Notes under the pieces: model-generated
The model's input: only the letters and a program-made list of their open reading frames with translations
Database searches by the model: none
What the model was told of the DNA's origin: nothing
Program-made: the position numbers and the translations under genes
Assembly: GCF_001570405.1 (NCBI RefSeq)
Contig: NZ_BBYM01000035.1
Location: 1 to 64,000 of the forward strand
Origin: Microtetraspora niveoalba
GTDB taxonomy: Bacteria > Actinomycetota > Actinomycetes > Streptosporangiales > Streptosporangiaceae
Direction of reading: 5' to 3'
Length of the DNA: 64,000 nucleotides
Shown: piece by piece, positions 49,677 to 58,576 of the stretch
Numbering within the stretch: the first letter of the stretch is position 1
How the letters are laid out: each line of letters begins with the position of its first letter

Positions 49677-51518
49677 TCAGCCGATCTCGCCGAGGATGCG
49701 GGTGAGCCGCTCCCGGCTGCCCTTGTCGATCTCCTCGCCGGTCCACTTCTCCTCGATCGACACCGTCGCGCCGCCGTGCAGGGTCAGCAGCGCGCGCAGC
49801 GGGATCTCCTTGGTCACATGCGCCGCCGCGATCTCCTCGTACGCGAGGAAGCGGTACCACTCCGCGAGCTTGGCCGGCGGCGTCGACTCGACGAGCCCGC
49901 GCATCCTCTGCCGGCCGTTGTCCGCGGACCCCGGGCCCGCGACCAGGACGAGGCCGATGTTCAGCACGATCAGGTCGTGCTCCACGCCGTCCACCTTGAC
50001 GTTGGCCAGGCCGGCGACGACGGCGGACCCGAACGTGCTCGGCCGCCGCTCCGCCTGAGCGGCCCGCCCGGCGTCGACGCCGAGCAGCTCCAGCTCGGCC
50101 CTGGCCTTGTCGAGGCCGCCGGGGGAGACGGCGTTCGCGGCGATCCGCTCCAGGGCGGCGACGACGCCCTCCGCCCCGGTGAACTCGGCGGGTCCGCTCC
50201 ACGAGGGCCGCCACCCGGCGACGCCGGACCGTACGGCGGCGAGTCGCAGCACGGTCCCCAGTGGCCCGGCGAACAGTTCGCCGACCTCGCGCCGGGTGGC
50301 GGTGGGAAAGAACGGCTGGGCGATCTCGAGGAGCCGGCCGGCGGCGATCAGGTCGAACACGTCGGCCAGCCCGGCCACGGGACGCCCGGCCGCCCGCGCG
50401 ACGGTGCGGAAGACGGCGTCGGCGTCGCGCTGGAGGTCCGCGTCGAGCGCCGCGACGATGAACTCCGGCCAGGGGAGCACTGTCCGCTCGCCGGTCTCGA
50501 CCACCTCTCCCTGCAGTGCCCGCCCCGCCTCGGCCAGATCGGGGACGAGTACGGCCGCGGGCCGTCCATCAGGCGTGACCGGCGTGCGGGGGAGGGCGCG
50601 GATGGCGGCGATCCGCTCGTTCAGCGGGGGATGGGTGTCCCATCGGGACCCCTTCTCCTCCGGGGTGCTCGCGCGCAGCGCGTTCAGCTCGCCCCGCCGG
50701 CCCGCGACCAGCGCACCGAACCCGGCGAACAGGTCGTCCGGGGCGAACCCCGACTCCCAGCCGAGCTCGACGTACTGCTCAAGGAAGAAGTGCCACGCGG
50801 CGTCCAGGACGCGGACCTCGTGCAGGGCGCTCGCGGCGGCCTCGATCCCGGCGACCCGGGCCGACGCCCGGTCGGCCTCGAACTCCTGCCTCCGCGAGAC
50901 GGCGTTGTCCGCCAGCAGATAGAGCCGGGCGTACCCCTTGAAGATCCATCCGGACGGGTTGTACTGGCCGATCTGCCGCAGGGTGTGCGCGATCATCAGC
51001 CGCCCCCGGTAGGCGGGCGCGGACAGCCGCGTGTGCCTCCCGGAGTAGTGGCCGAGCTCGTGCGCGAGCACGGCGCGCACCTGGGCGACCGTCATCGTGT
51101 GCAGCAGGGGCAGCCCGAGGCTGAGGCGGCGGCGCCCGCCGATCAGGCCGAGCAGCCGCGACTCCTCCTGCACGGACGCGTTGACCTCGGGGATCAGCCA
51201 GATCTCGTCGGGAGCGCGGGTGCCCGCCTCGGCCGCCAGCTCGCGTACGGTCGCCCAGAGGAGCGGGGCCTGCCGGGGGGTGAGCGGCAGCCCGCTGGGC
51301 GGGGCGGGACGCGACCGCACGGCCCTCCACGTCCCCCGCCCGACCGCCAGGATGCCGGCGGCGAAGCAGGACCAGACGACCTTCACCGCGATGGCGCCCG
51401 CGATCACCGTGGACAGCCAGACGGTGAGCGCGACGGCCCCCGCGACCTGGGCGGCCGCGACCACGAAGAAGCCGGCGAGCATGGCGAGGGAGAGCCCGGC
51501 GCGCATCGTGCTGACCAC
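49677..51518 (-). CDS. M48 family zinc metallopeptidase, membrane-bound
   Basis: 613 residues from a GTG at 51518 (GGGAG upstream). Two N-terminal transmembrane helices (~8-32 and ~36-60) precede the catalytic domain. The zinc motif is HELGH (His153, Glu154, His157), with the third-ligand region in RRQEFEADRASA. The C-terminal ~300 residues form a helical region not seen in short HtpX proteins. This is the longer actinobacterial M48 subgroup, possibly active in membrane-protein quality control. The start is divergent from a hypothetical gene at 51561 with only 42 bp between, so the promoters overlap. Confidence 0.88.
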   Translation of the reverse strand: MVSTMRAGLSLAMLAGFFVVAAAQVAGAVALTVWLSTVIAGAIAVKVVWSCFAAGILAVGRGTWRAVRSRPAPPSGLPLTPRQAPLLWATVRELAAEAGTRAPDEIWLIPEVNASVQEESRLLGLIGGRRRLSLGLPLLHTMTVAQVRAVLAHELGHYSGRHTRLSAPAYRGRLMIAHTLRQIGQYNPSGWIFKGYARLYLLADNAVSRRQEFEADRASARVAGIEAAASALHEVRVLDAAWHFFLEQYVELGWESGFAPDDLFAGFGALVAGRRGELNALRASTPEEKGSRWDTHPPLNERIAAIRALPRTPVTPDGRPAAVLVPDLAEAGRALQGEVVETGERTVLPWPEFIVAALDADLQRDADAVFRTVARAAGRPVAGLADVFDLIAAGRLLEIAQPFFPTATRREVGELFAGPLGTVLRLAAVRSGVAGWRPSWSGPAEFTGAEGVVAALERIAANAVSPGGLDKARAELELLGVDAGRAAQAERRPSTFGSAVVAGLANVKVDGVEHDLIVLNIGLVLVAGPGSADNGRQRMRGLVESTPPAKLAEWYRFLAYEEIAAAHVTKEIPLRALLTLHGGATVSIEEKWTGEEIDKGSRERLTRILGEIG

Positions 51519-51560
51519 GTTTGTTCACTCCCGGTGGATGATTTGGATCATTTATGTACC

Positions 51561-52526
51561 ATGCGCACCATGCCTTTTTCGCTCTTCTCGGGAAGAACGC
51601 GCAAACCGGTCGTCGATCCGTGCATGGGAGATCTGGCCGCGGCACGTCTGAGAGAGGCGATGGCCAAGGGGGACTGGCGCTCCGCCGGGTCCTTCCTCGG
51701 CGCCGTCACCGACCCGGACGACCGGGCCTTCTACCTGGACGTCTGCTCGGAGACGACGGGCGTGCAGGAGTGGATCGGCGAGTGGATCGCGGCCGAGCCG
51801 GGCTCGACGCTCGCGCTGCTGGTCAAGGGGGCGCACGGCGTCCGGTGGGCCTGGGAGGCCCGGGGGAGCGCGACCGCCGACCACACCTCCGCGCAGCGGT
51901 TCCGGGAGTTCCACCGGCGGCTCAAGACGGCGGAGGACTGCCTGGACGAGGTCGTCGAGCGCGACCCGGACGAGGTCGTGGCCTGGTCGTTCCTCGTCAC
52001 CTCGGCCCGGGGGCGGCAGGTGGCGCCCGAGGAGGCGTGGCGGCGGTTCGGCGAGGCGACCCGCCGCCATCCGGCGCACCTGCGCACCCACCTCCAGATG
52101 CTTCAGTACCTCTGCGCGAAGTGGTTCGGCAGCGAGGAGGAGATGTTCGCCTTCGCCAGGAAGGCGGCCGCCGCCGCGCCGCCCGGCAGCCCGCTGGCGC
52201 TGGCCGTCGTCTCCGCGCACATCGAGCAGTGGCTCTCGCTGGACGCGGGGGAGGACGGCGACTACTTCGACCGCCCCGATGTGCGGGGCGAGCTGCGCAC
52301 GGCGGCCGACCGGTCCGTACGGCATCCCGCCTTCCGGCGCCGTCCCGGCTGGCCGGCCGGGCACAACGCGCTCGCGTTCGCCTTCGCGCTGGGCGGGGAC
52401 CACACCGCCGCGAAGGAGCAGTTCGCGGCGGTCGGCGACCTCGTGACCGACTGGCCGTGGTGCTACCTCGGCGACGAGTCGACGGCCTTCGCCGAGATGC
52501 GCAAGGTCTCGCTCAAGTACGGCTGA
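51561..52526 (+). CDS. conserved actinobacterial TPR-like protein
   Basis: 321 residues (ATG at 51561; ATG at 51570 is equally possible). No Shine-Dalgarno sequence is present. The sequence is strongly helical with repeated Ala/Arg/Glu helices (LREAMAKGDWRSAGSFLGAV, LDEVVERDPDEVVAWSFLV, FARKAAAAAPPGSPLALAVV), resembling tetratricopeptide-type pairs. Such proteins occur in several actinomycetes without a known function. It has no signal peptide or membrane segment. It is divergent from the M48 protease gene. Confidence 0.75.
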   Translation: MRTMPFSLFSGRTRKPVVDPCMGDLAAARLREAMAKGDWRSAGSFLGAVTDPDDRAFYLDVCSETTGVQEWIGEWIAAEPGSTLALLVKGAHGVRWAWEARGSATADHTSAQRFREFHRRLKTAEDCLDEVVERDPDEVVAWSFLVTSARGRQVAPEEAWRRFGEATRRHPAHLRTHLQMLQYLCAKWFGSEEEMFAFARKAAAAAPPGSPLALAVVSAHIEQWLSLDAGEDGDYFDRPDVRGELRTAADRSVRHPAFRRRPGWPAGHNALAFAFALGGDHTAAKEQFAAVGDLVTDWPWCYLGDESTAFAEMRKVSLKYG

Positions 52527-52665
52527 CGCCGTGCGCGAGCGGTCACCACGGGGCCCCCGCCATCGTGCGGACGATCGGGGCCCGGCCTCGCGGCCGTACG
52601 GCCCGGTCGTGATACCGCCGGTCGTTTTACGGGCCGGTCGTTCACGGGCCGTTCACGGCCCGGGG

Positions 52666-53616
52666 TCAGCCGCGGGCCCACCAGGAGGCGGCGAGCAGCT
52701 CGGCGACCAGCGTCTCGGTCAGCAGCGCCACGTCGGGGTCGTCGTCGTGGCGGTAGCGGATCGACCCGGCCTGGCCGTCCAGCTCGCCGCCGACCGTGAG
52801 CACGGTCGAGCCCCGCTGCCGGATCCACTCCATGGCCTGCTCGTCATAGCGGGAGCCGGGGAACATCAGCGCCCGGTAGTCGTAGGTCTTGGTGAGGTAG
52901 ACGTCCACATGCGCCCAGTCGCCGGTCTCGCAGGCGTCGGCCTGGCGGCGCGGCCCCTCGCGGAACATGAGCGCCGACTGCTCCGCGGACGAGAGCCGCT
53001 CGGCGGGCGCGATCGTGTACACGCCGTGCGGTCCGTCGAGCACGTCGGAGGCGGTCTTCAGCCACTCGGCGCGCCGGTCGAGCAGGTCCGCGGTGGCCTC
53101 GGCCGCGCGGCGGACGAGAGCGGGGACGTCGCCGCCGCCCGCGAGCCGGGACTTCAGCGCGAGCAGCAGGGCGAGCGTGTGCTGGAACGTACGGCACGCG
53201 ACGCCGCCGCGCTCCTCGCCCGCGGCCATGGGGACGACCAGGTCGGCGCCCTCGGTCACCGCGGAGCCAGGCTTGTTCGTCATGGCCAGCACGAACGACG
53301 TGCCCCTGTAGCGGGCGAGCGCGTCGAGGGTCTCCCTGCTGCCGCCGGTCGCGGAGATCGCCACCACCAGCGTCCCCGGGCCCGGCACGGTGTGCGCGGC
53401 GGACGCGTACTCGGCCACGGCGTCGACCCCGGCGGCGCGCAGCCGCGACGCGACGACCCCGGCGGCGTACCGGGAGCTGCCCATCCCGAGGAAGACCACC
53501 CGGTCGACGCGCTCGGGCAGGCCCTCGAACGGGTCACCGGCCTCCAGCGACTCGGCCAGCGCGCCCAGCGCCTCCGGCTTGGCCAGCAGGTCGGCCTCGA
53601 ACAGCCCCGCGTCCAC
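52666..53616 (-). CDS. SIS-domain sugar-phosphate isomerase-like protein
   Basis: 316 residues from a GTG at 53616 (AGGAG 6 bases upstream). Two SIS domains like the GlmS isomerase half or AgaS: FLGMGSSRYAAGVVASRL (~45-60), the phosphosugar-site AISATGGSRETLDAL (~88-102), and second-domain segments DVYLTKTYDYRALMFPGSR. It probably binds or isomerises an amino-sugar phosphate such as glucosamine-6-phosphate. It lies 45 bp downstream of the putative glucosamine kinase gene on the same strand, so the two are one operon. The glutaminase domain of GlmS is absent. Confidence 0.85.
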   Translation of the reverse strand: MDAGLFEADLLAKPEALGALAESLEAGDPFEGLPERVDRVVFLGMGSSRYAAGVVASRLRAAGVDAVAEYASAAHTVPGPGTLVVAISATGGSRETLDALARYRGTSFVLAMTNKPGSAVTEGADLVVPMAAGEERGGVACRTFQHTLALLLALKSRLAGGGDVPALVRRAAEATADLLDRRAEWLKTASDVLDGPHGVYTIAPAERLSSAEQSALMFREGPRRQADACETGDWAHVDVYLTKTYDYRALMFPGSRYDEQAMEWIRQRGSTVLTVGGELDGQAGSIRYRHDDDPDVALLTETLVAELLAASWWARG

Positions 53617-53661
53617 AATGCACTCCTATCTATTGTCTTTATTGTCCGGTTTTGTCGTAAC

Positions 53662-54855
53662 TTACTTGGTAAAGGCGGGATCCGCGCCGTACCAGGAGTG
53701 GAGCACACCCATCGGGGCGTACCGCCAGCGCGGCAGATGCCGGGCGGCGTAAATCAGCTCGCGGCACTCCTGCTCGACCTCGAACGGCCGGACCAGCGAC
53801 GGGTCGAGCAGGTCGGACCGTCCGGCCTCCGCCAGCCCGGTGCGGTACGCGTCCACGATCGCGTCGCGCGCCTCGGCCACCCACGCCGCGACGCGCTCCG
53901 GAGCGGAGCCCCGGCGCAGGATCGCCACCTGGCCGACGTGCTCGACGCTCGTGGTGAGCTGGGCGAGGTCGCGGGCCGCCGGTTGGAACGCTCCGCCGCC
54001 CGGCGTCGCGGCCGACACCGTCGGGTTCCCGTCGAAGTCGACCACGGCGTAGCCGTCCCGCCACCGCAGGATCTGGCCGACGTGGAGGTCGCCGTGGATG
54101 CGGATCAGCGGCGTCCGGCCGGCGGCCGCCAGCGGGGCCAGCTCGCGGCGCAGCTCCGGCTCCCGGGAGGCCAGCCACACGCCGTCGTCGCCGTCGGTCA
54201 GCGCGAGGGCGTCGCGCAGCGCCTCCTCCGCCCGTTCCGCCCAGGCCCCCGCCGCCGTCTCGTCCGAGGTCGGGCCCGCGGAGGCCGGGCCGTGTCCGTC
54301 CGGGCGCTCGCCGGGTGCGGGCGGCGCGAGCCGTACGGGGTCGGGGAAGACGGGGGAGGGGCTCGCCATGGCGAGGTGCAGCTCGGCGGCGAGCGCGCCC
54401 AGCTCGGCGGCGAAGCCGGTGCGCCCCGCCTCGGCCTCGTCCACGCACCACTCCCAGCCGTCCCTGGCCTCGGGCAGGTACGCGGTCACCAGCGCGACCA
54501 GCGCGTCCTCCCAGTAGATCGCGGCGTACGGCGTGGCGGTGCGGGAGAAGCCGGACAGATGCGCGAGCAGGTCGGGCGCCGGCTGCGGCGCGCGGGACGG
54601 CCGGGGGAACCACTTGACGACCACGCTCTCGCCGGCGATCACCGAGTGGTTCGTCTGGTCCACGGTGATCGCCCGCTCGCCGGCCGGCGGCGCGGGCAGT
54701 GCGCGGAACGCGCGGACGGAGAAGGGAAGCGGCGGCGTGACACCCTCCGCGAGCGCCCGGACGACGGCTCCCGTGACCCCCTCCTCGACGGTCAGCGTGA
54801 GCGTTCCGTCCGGTTCCTCGCGAAGGGTCGGCCAATGCCGTGCTTCGACCTGCAT
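53662..54855 (-). CDS. APH-fold kinase, probable glucosamine kinase
   Basis: 397 residues. It has the maltokinase/aminoglycoside-phosphotransferase fold: VVVKWF near residue 80 (ATP Lys), the catalytic loop IHGDLHVGQIL (~285) and the metal motif VVDFDGNP (~302). The N-terminal lobe with an intermediate subdomain and the DLHVGQ loop resemble actinobacterial glucosamine kinases. The neighbouring SIS gene supports phosphorylation of an amino sugar, but maltokinase-like activity is not excluded. A palindrome (54859-54874) lies 4 bp upstream of the ATG, overlapping the ribosome site. A ~20-residue Gly/Pro/Ala-rich insert lies near residue 190. Confidence 0.82.
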   Translation of the reverse strand: MQVEARHWPTLREEPDGTLTLTVEEGVTGAVVRALAEGVTPPLPFSVRAFRALPAPPAGERAITVDQTNHSVIAGESVVVKWFPRPSRAPQPAPDLLAHLSGFSRTATPYAAIYWEDALVALVTAYLPEARDGWEWCVDEAEAGRTGFAAELGALAAELHLAMASPSPVFPDPVRLAPPAPGERPDGHGPASAGPTSDETAAGAWAERAEEALRDALALTDGDDGVWLASREPELRRELAPLAAAGRTPLIRIHGDLHVGQILRWRDGYAVVDFDGNPTVSAATPGGGAFQPAARDLAQLTTSVEHVGQVAILRRGSAPERVAAWVAEARDAIVDAYRTGLAEAGRSDLLDPSLVRPFEVEQECRELIYAARHLPRWRYAPMGVLHSWYGADPAFTK

Positions 54856-54858
54856 CTG

Positions 54859-54874
54859 TTGAATCTCGATTCAA
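54859..54874. promoter_or_regulatory. TetR-type operator, copy A
   Basis: TTGAATC-TC-GATTCAA has perfect 7-bp arms. It lies just before the kinase start and in the spacer divergent to the ABC operon. Thirteen of its 16 bases recur at 59254-59269 (copy B). Confidence 0.7.
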
Positions 54875-54920
54875 TAAGGCTTGTATCGCCAATGCTCACA
54901 ATGCCCGGGAAAGTCTTGTC

Positions 54921-54932
54921 TAAGTTGACTTA
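54921..54932. promoter_or_regulatory. second palindrome in the kinase-ABC spacer
   Basis: TAAGT-TG-ACTTA has 5-bp arms and contains TTGACT, a possible -35 element for the ABC operon. It is unlike copy A in sequence and may be a site for another regulator. Confidence 0.35.
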
Positions 54933-55012
54933 TCCTGCAACACTCTAAGCTCCCCACCGGAAGGAAGCTCTCGCATGTCATTTCGCGTGCCCGCCTTTGG
55001 GGCGATGGCACC

Positions 55013-55867
55013 ATGAAGTCCACCGTACGAGCACGGGTGGTCGGGCGACTCGTCACCATGGGGCCGGGCTTCGGCTTCCTGATCGTCTTCCTGGCGGTCC
55101 CGCTCGCTCTCGTGCTCAGCTACACGGTGTTCCGCCGTGGCAGGTTCGGCGGAATCGTCTATGAGACGACGGGGGAGAACTTCACCCGGCTGATCGATCC
55201 GCTCTACCTCGACGTGGTCGTCGGATCGGTGAAGCTGGCCACGATCACCACGCTCCTCGCCCTGCTGCTCGCGTACCCGACCGCGTACATGATCGCCCGG
55301 CTTCCGGCGAAGTGGAAGGTCGTCGCGCTGGTCGCCGTCGTGCTGCCGTTCTGGACCAACTTCCTGATCCGCACGTACGCCTGGATCGTGCTGCTCAACT
55401 CCGAGGGTCTGGTCAACTCCGGCCTCGAGGCGCTCGGTCTCGGCAAGCTGGAGCTCCTCTACTCGGACGGTGCGATCGTCGCCGGCCTGCTCTACGCGTA
55501 CCTGCCGCTGATGGTCCTGCCGCTGTACTCCGCCATCGAGCGGCTGGACCCGCAGCTCCGCGAGGCCTCGGCCAACCTCGGCGCGCGCCCGATCCGGACC
55601 TTCTGGTCGGTGACGCTCCCCCTCTCGCTGCCCGGCGTGCTGACCGGCTGCGTCTTCGTCTTCGTGCCGAGCCTGGGCAACTTCGTGATCCCCGAGCTGC
55701 TCGGCGGCGGTCGCCGGATCATGGTGGGGAACCTGATCCGCGACCAGTTCCTCAAGGCCCGCGACTGGCCGTTCGGCTCGGTGCTCGCCTTGTCCGTGAT
55801 CGGAGTGCTGGTGCTCCTGCTCTTCGCCCAGGCCTGGGCCAGCCGGAGGGTGGGCCGCGATGCGTAG
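55013..55867 (+). CDS. ABC transporter permease, PotB type
   Basis: 284 residues, six predicted membrane helices. The PotB-specific LPFWTNFLIRTYAWIVLL is at ~112-130. The EAA cytoplasmic loop (EASANLGARPIRTFWSVTLPLSLPG, ~181-207) contacts the ATPase. Family members import spermidine or putrescine. The next permease starts 8 bp before this stop, so the genes are coupled. No substrate-binding protein gene lies in this cluster. It is first in the operon, divergent from the kinase-SIS operon. Confidence 0.92.
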   Translation: MKSTVRARVVGRLVTMGPGFGFLIVFLAVPLALVLSYTVFRRGRFGGIVYETTGENFTRLIDPLYLDVVVGSVKLATITTLLALLLAYPTAYMIARLPAKWKVVALVAVVLPFWTNFLIRTYAWIVLLNSEGLVNSGLEALGLGKLELLYSDGAIVAGLLYAYLPLMVLPLYSAIERLDPQLREASANLGARPIRTFWSVTLPLSLPGVLTGCVFVFVPSLGNFVIPELLGGGRRIMVGNLIRDQFLKARDWPFGSVLALSVIGVLVLLLFAQAWASRRVGRDA

Positions 55868-56648
55868 GAACGGGAAGCAGGGGAACGGCTGGCTGCGGCT
55901 CCCCTTCTGGCTGACGTACGTCTTCCTGTACGTGCCGATCGCCGTCGTCGTGCTCATGTCGTTCAACCAGAACAAGTCGCCGTACTCGTGGGGCGGGTTC
56001 TCGCTGCGCTGGTACGGCCAGCTCCTCGAGAACGAGAAGATCCGCGAGGGCCTGATCAACACCCTGATCGTGGCGTTCGGCTCGACGGTGCTCTCGACGG
56101 TGCTGGGCACGCTGCTCGCGGTCGGCCTGGCCCGCTACAACAAGTCGCGTCTGGTCGACGCGCTCTCGACGATGCCCGCGATCCTGCCCGACCTGGTCCT
56201 CGCGATCGGCCTCCTCGTTTTCTACGCGGCGGTCAGGATGACGCTCGGACTGCACTCGGTGCTGATCGCGCACACCGTGTTCGGCATGGCGTTCGTGACG
56301 GCCGTGGTCCGCGCCAGGCTCAGCCACGCCGACACCTCCATGGAAGAGGCGTCCCGCGACCTCGGCGCGACCCCGCTGACGACGTTCATGCGGATCACGC
56401 TGCCGACCCTGGCCCCGGGCATCCTGGCGGGCGCCCTGCTGGCGTTCACGCTGTCGATCGACGAGTTCGTGATCGCGTTCTTCACCGCCGCGCCCACCCA
56501 ACCGACCCTGCCGATCGTCATCTACTCCATGGTGCGGTTCGGCGTCACTCCCGAGATCAACGCGTTGGCCACCCTGCTGCTCGCGGTGAGCTTCACCGTC
56601 GTGATCGCGGCCCAGCGCATGACCAAGCTCTCCGAGGCACTCTCATGA
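55860..56648 (+). CDS. ABC transporter permease, PotC type
   Basis: 262 residues, six predicted membrane helices. Typical PotC features are LMSFNQNKSPYSWGGFSLRWYGQLLEN at the N-terminal side, LPDLVLAIGLLVFY, and the EAA loop EEASRDLGATPLTTFMRITLPTLAPG. It forms a heterodimer with the PotB-type subunit. The stop overlaps the ATPase start (ATGA). Together they form a type-I importer for polyamines or a related amine. Confidence 0.92.
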   Translation: MRRNGKQGNGWLRLPFWLTYVFLYVPIAVVVLMSFNQNKSPYSWGGFSLRWYGQLLENEKIREGLINTLIVAFGSTVLSTVLGTLLAVGLARYNKSRLVDALSTMPAILPDLVLAIGLLVFYAAVRMTLGLHSVLIAHTVFGMAFVTAVVRARLSHADTSMEEASRDLGATPLTTFMRITLPTLAPGILAGALLAFTLSIDEFVIAFFTAAPTQPTLPIVIYSMVRFGVTPEINALATLLLAVSFTVVIAAQRMTKLSEALS

Positions 56649-58576
56649 CACTTATCTCCATCGATGGCGTGAGCCGGCGCTTCGGCGAGGTGACGGCGCT
56701 CGACTCGGTCAGCCTGGAGATCCGGCAGGGCGAGTTCTTCGCGCTGCTCGGCCCCTCCGGCTGCGGAAAGACCACGCTGCTCCGCATCCTCGCCGGGTTC
56801 GAGCAGCCGGACGACGGCGCGGTCCGCCTGGACGGCGAGGACCTGCTCAAGATCCCCGCGCACCGCCGCCCGATCAACCTCATGTTCCAGTCGTACGCGC
56901 TGTTCCCGCACATGACGGTGGAGCGGAACATCGCCTACGGCCTGGAGCGGGAGAAGCTGCCGAAGAAGGAGATCCGGGAGCGGGTCGCCGAGGTCCTGGA
57001 GACCGTCGGCCTCGCCGCGCAGGCCCGCCGCAAGCCGCACCAGCTCTCCGGCGGCCAGCGCCAGCGCGTCGCCCTCGCCCGCGCGATCGTCAAGCGCCCG
57101 CGCCTGCTCCTGCTCGACGAGCCGCTGTCCGCGCTGGACAAGAAGGTGCGCGCCGAGATGCAGCTCGAACTCAAGCGGCTGCAGAACGAGGTCGGCATCA
57201 CCTTCGTGGTCGTCACGCACGACCAGGAGGAGGCCATGTCGCTCGCGGACCGCATCGCGGTCCTGCAGGGCGGCAAGGTCGAGCAGGTGGACGCCCCCGT
57301 CGAGCTGTACGAGCAGCCCCGCACGCCGTTCGTCGCGGGTTTCATCGGCGCCAACAACCTCTTCAGCGGCAAGGTCGCCGAGAACGGCCTCGACGTCCCC
57401 GGCCTGGGCGTGCTGCCCGCGCCCAAGGGCGTGGACGGCGACTCGGCGCTTCTCGTCGTACGCCCGGAGAAGATCCGGCTCGCCGAGATCGAGCCCGCGG
57501 CGGACGAGCCCGCGGCCGTTGAGGCCGGGGAAACCGCCGAGCCCGAGGTGAAGGAGGGCCCGGCCGAGTCCGAGACCAAGGCCGACGCCGAGGCCGGCGA
57601 CGAGGTCAAGGCGGAGGAGGCCGCAGAGCCCGCCGCCGACACCGACGCGCAGGAGGTCGTGGCGAAGGAGGCCGAGGCTGAGGAAGCCGAGGCTGAGGCC
57701 GAGGTGAAGGAGGGCCCGGTCAAGACCGACGAGGGCGCCGAGCCGAAGGCTCCGAAGGCCGCCGCGGACAATGAGGCCGAGACCGAGACCGAGGCCGAGG
57801 TCACGGAGGACGCGCAGGAGGGCCCGGTCACGACGGACGAGGTCGCGGAGCCCGAGACCCCTGAGGCCACCGAGGCCGCCGAGGACGGGTCGGAGACCCC
57901 GGAGGAGGCCGCGGACGCGAAGCCGGAAGTCGCGGAAGCGCGCGAGGACGTCGTGGCCGAGGGGACTCCCGACGCCCAGGCGGATCGCGGCGACGACCTG
58001 CGGGCCGCCGTCAAGAGCGCCATGACCGGCGAGGTCAACGCCGAGGCGATGGCCGAGGTCGTGTCCAGGGCCGTCGCCGGAGTCGTGGCCAAGGTGGTCG
58101 CGGAGGTCGTGGCCGAGGTCGTCGCCGACAACGACGCCAAGGCCAGGGCGAAGGCCGAGGAGCCGAGCGAGACCACGCCCGCCGCCACGCCCGAGACCGC
58201 ACCGGAGACCGCAGACGAGACCGCGGCCGAGGCGGTGCTTGAGACCGCGTCCGAGACCGCGGACGAGGCGGCACCGGAGTCCGCGGGCGAGAACGCGCTT
58301 GAGACGGCGCCCGAGAACGCCGAAGCCCCCGAGACGCCCTCCGGCCAGGAGCCCGAGGCCGCCACCGAGGAGTCGGCCGAGCCGGAGCCCGAGAGCCCGC
58401 TGCGCGGCACGGTCGTGGACGTGAGCTTCTACGGCGGCACGTCCCACATCGTGCTCCGCGTGGAGGGGCACGAGGGTCACGTGCTGGCGGCGGCCCAGGG
58501 ATCGGCGCGGGTCGAGGTCGGCACCGAGGTCGCGATCGGCTGGGACGCCGCCGACGCCGTGCTCATTCCGGCCTGA
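56645..58576 (+). CDS. ABC transporter ATPase, PotA type, with ~300-residue acidic insertion
   Basis: 643 residues against ~350-380 for normal PotA. The nucleotide-binding domain is intact: Walker A GPSGCGKT (36-43), LSGGQ (134-138), Walker B LLLLDEP (~154-160), His192. The TOBE region starts at ~240 (FSGKVAENGLD...VVRPEKIRL), is interrupted at ~284, and resumes at ~585 with LRGTVVDVSFYGGTSHIVLRV to the end. The insert is mostly Glu, Ala, Pro and Thr. It holds three imperfect repeats around EGP(V/A) (~303-410), a Val/Ala-rich amphipathic stretch (~465-495) and an ETA-rich tail. The reading frame is continuous and GC content unchanged, so it is an in-frame expansion rather than a sequencing error. 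Confidence 0.9.
   Translation: MTLISIDGVSRRFGEVTALDSVSLEIRQGEFFALLGPSGCGKTTLLRILAGFEQPDDGAVRLDGEDLLKIPAHRRPINLMFQSYALFPHMTVERNIAYGLEREKLPKKEIRERVAEVLETVGLAAQARRKPHQLSGGQRQRVALARAIVKRPRLLLLDEPLSALDKKVRAEMQLELKRLQNEVGITFVVVTHDQEEAMSLADRIAVLQGGKVEQVDAPVELYEQPRTPFVAGFIGANNLFSGKVAENGLDVPGLGVLPAPKGVDGDSALLVVRPEKIRLAEIEPAADEPAAVEAGETAEPEVKEGPAESETKADAEAGDEVKAEEAAEPAADTDAQEVVAKEAEAEEAEAEAEVKEGPVKTDEGAEPKAPKAAADNEAETETEAEVTEDAQEGPVTTDEVAEPETPEATEAAEDGSETPEEAADAKPEVAEAREDVVAEGTPDAQADRGDDLRAAVKSAMTGEVNAEAMAEVVSRAVAGVVAKVVAEVVAEVVADNDAKARAKAEEPSETTPAATPETAPETADETAAEAVLETASETADEAAPESAGENALETAPENAEAPETPSGQEPEAATEESAEPEPESPLRGTVVDVSFYGGTSHIVLRVEGHEGHVLAAAQGSARVEVGTEVAIGWDAADAVLIPA

Noticed and set aside
56522-58480. 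652- and 491-codon minus frames opposite the ATPase insertion
   Set aside because: Repetitive GAG/GCC codons read backwards give Leu/Gly- or Ser/Ala-rich nonsense; the ATPase frame continues into a proper TOBE end.
56645-58576. frameshift or assembly error as cause of the long ATPase
   Set aside because: The frame is continuous, codon use stays typical and the TOBE end resumes in frame, so a true insertion is more likely, although re-sequencing would settle it.
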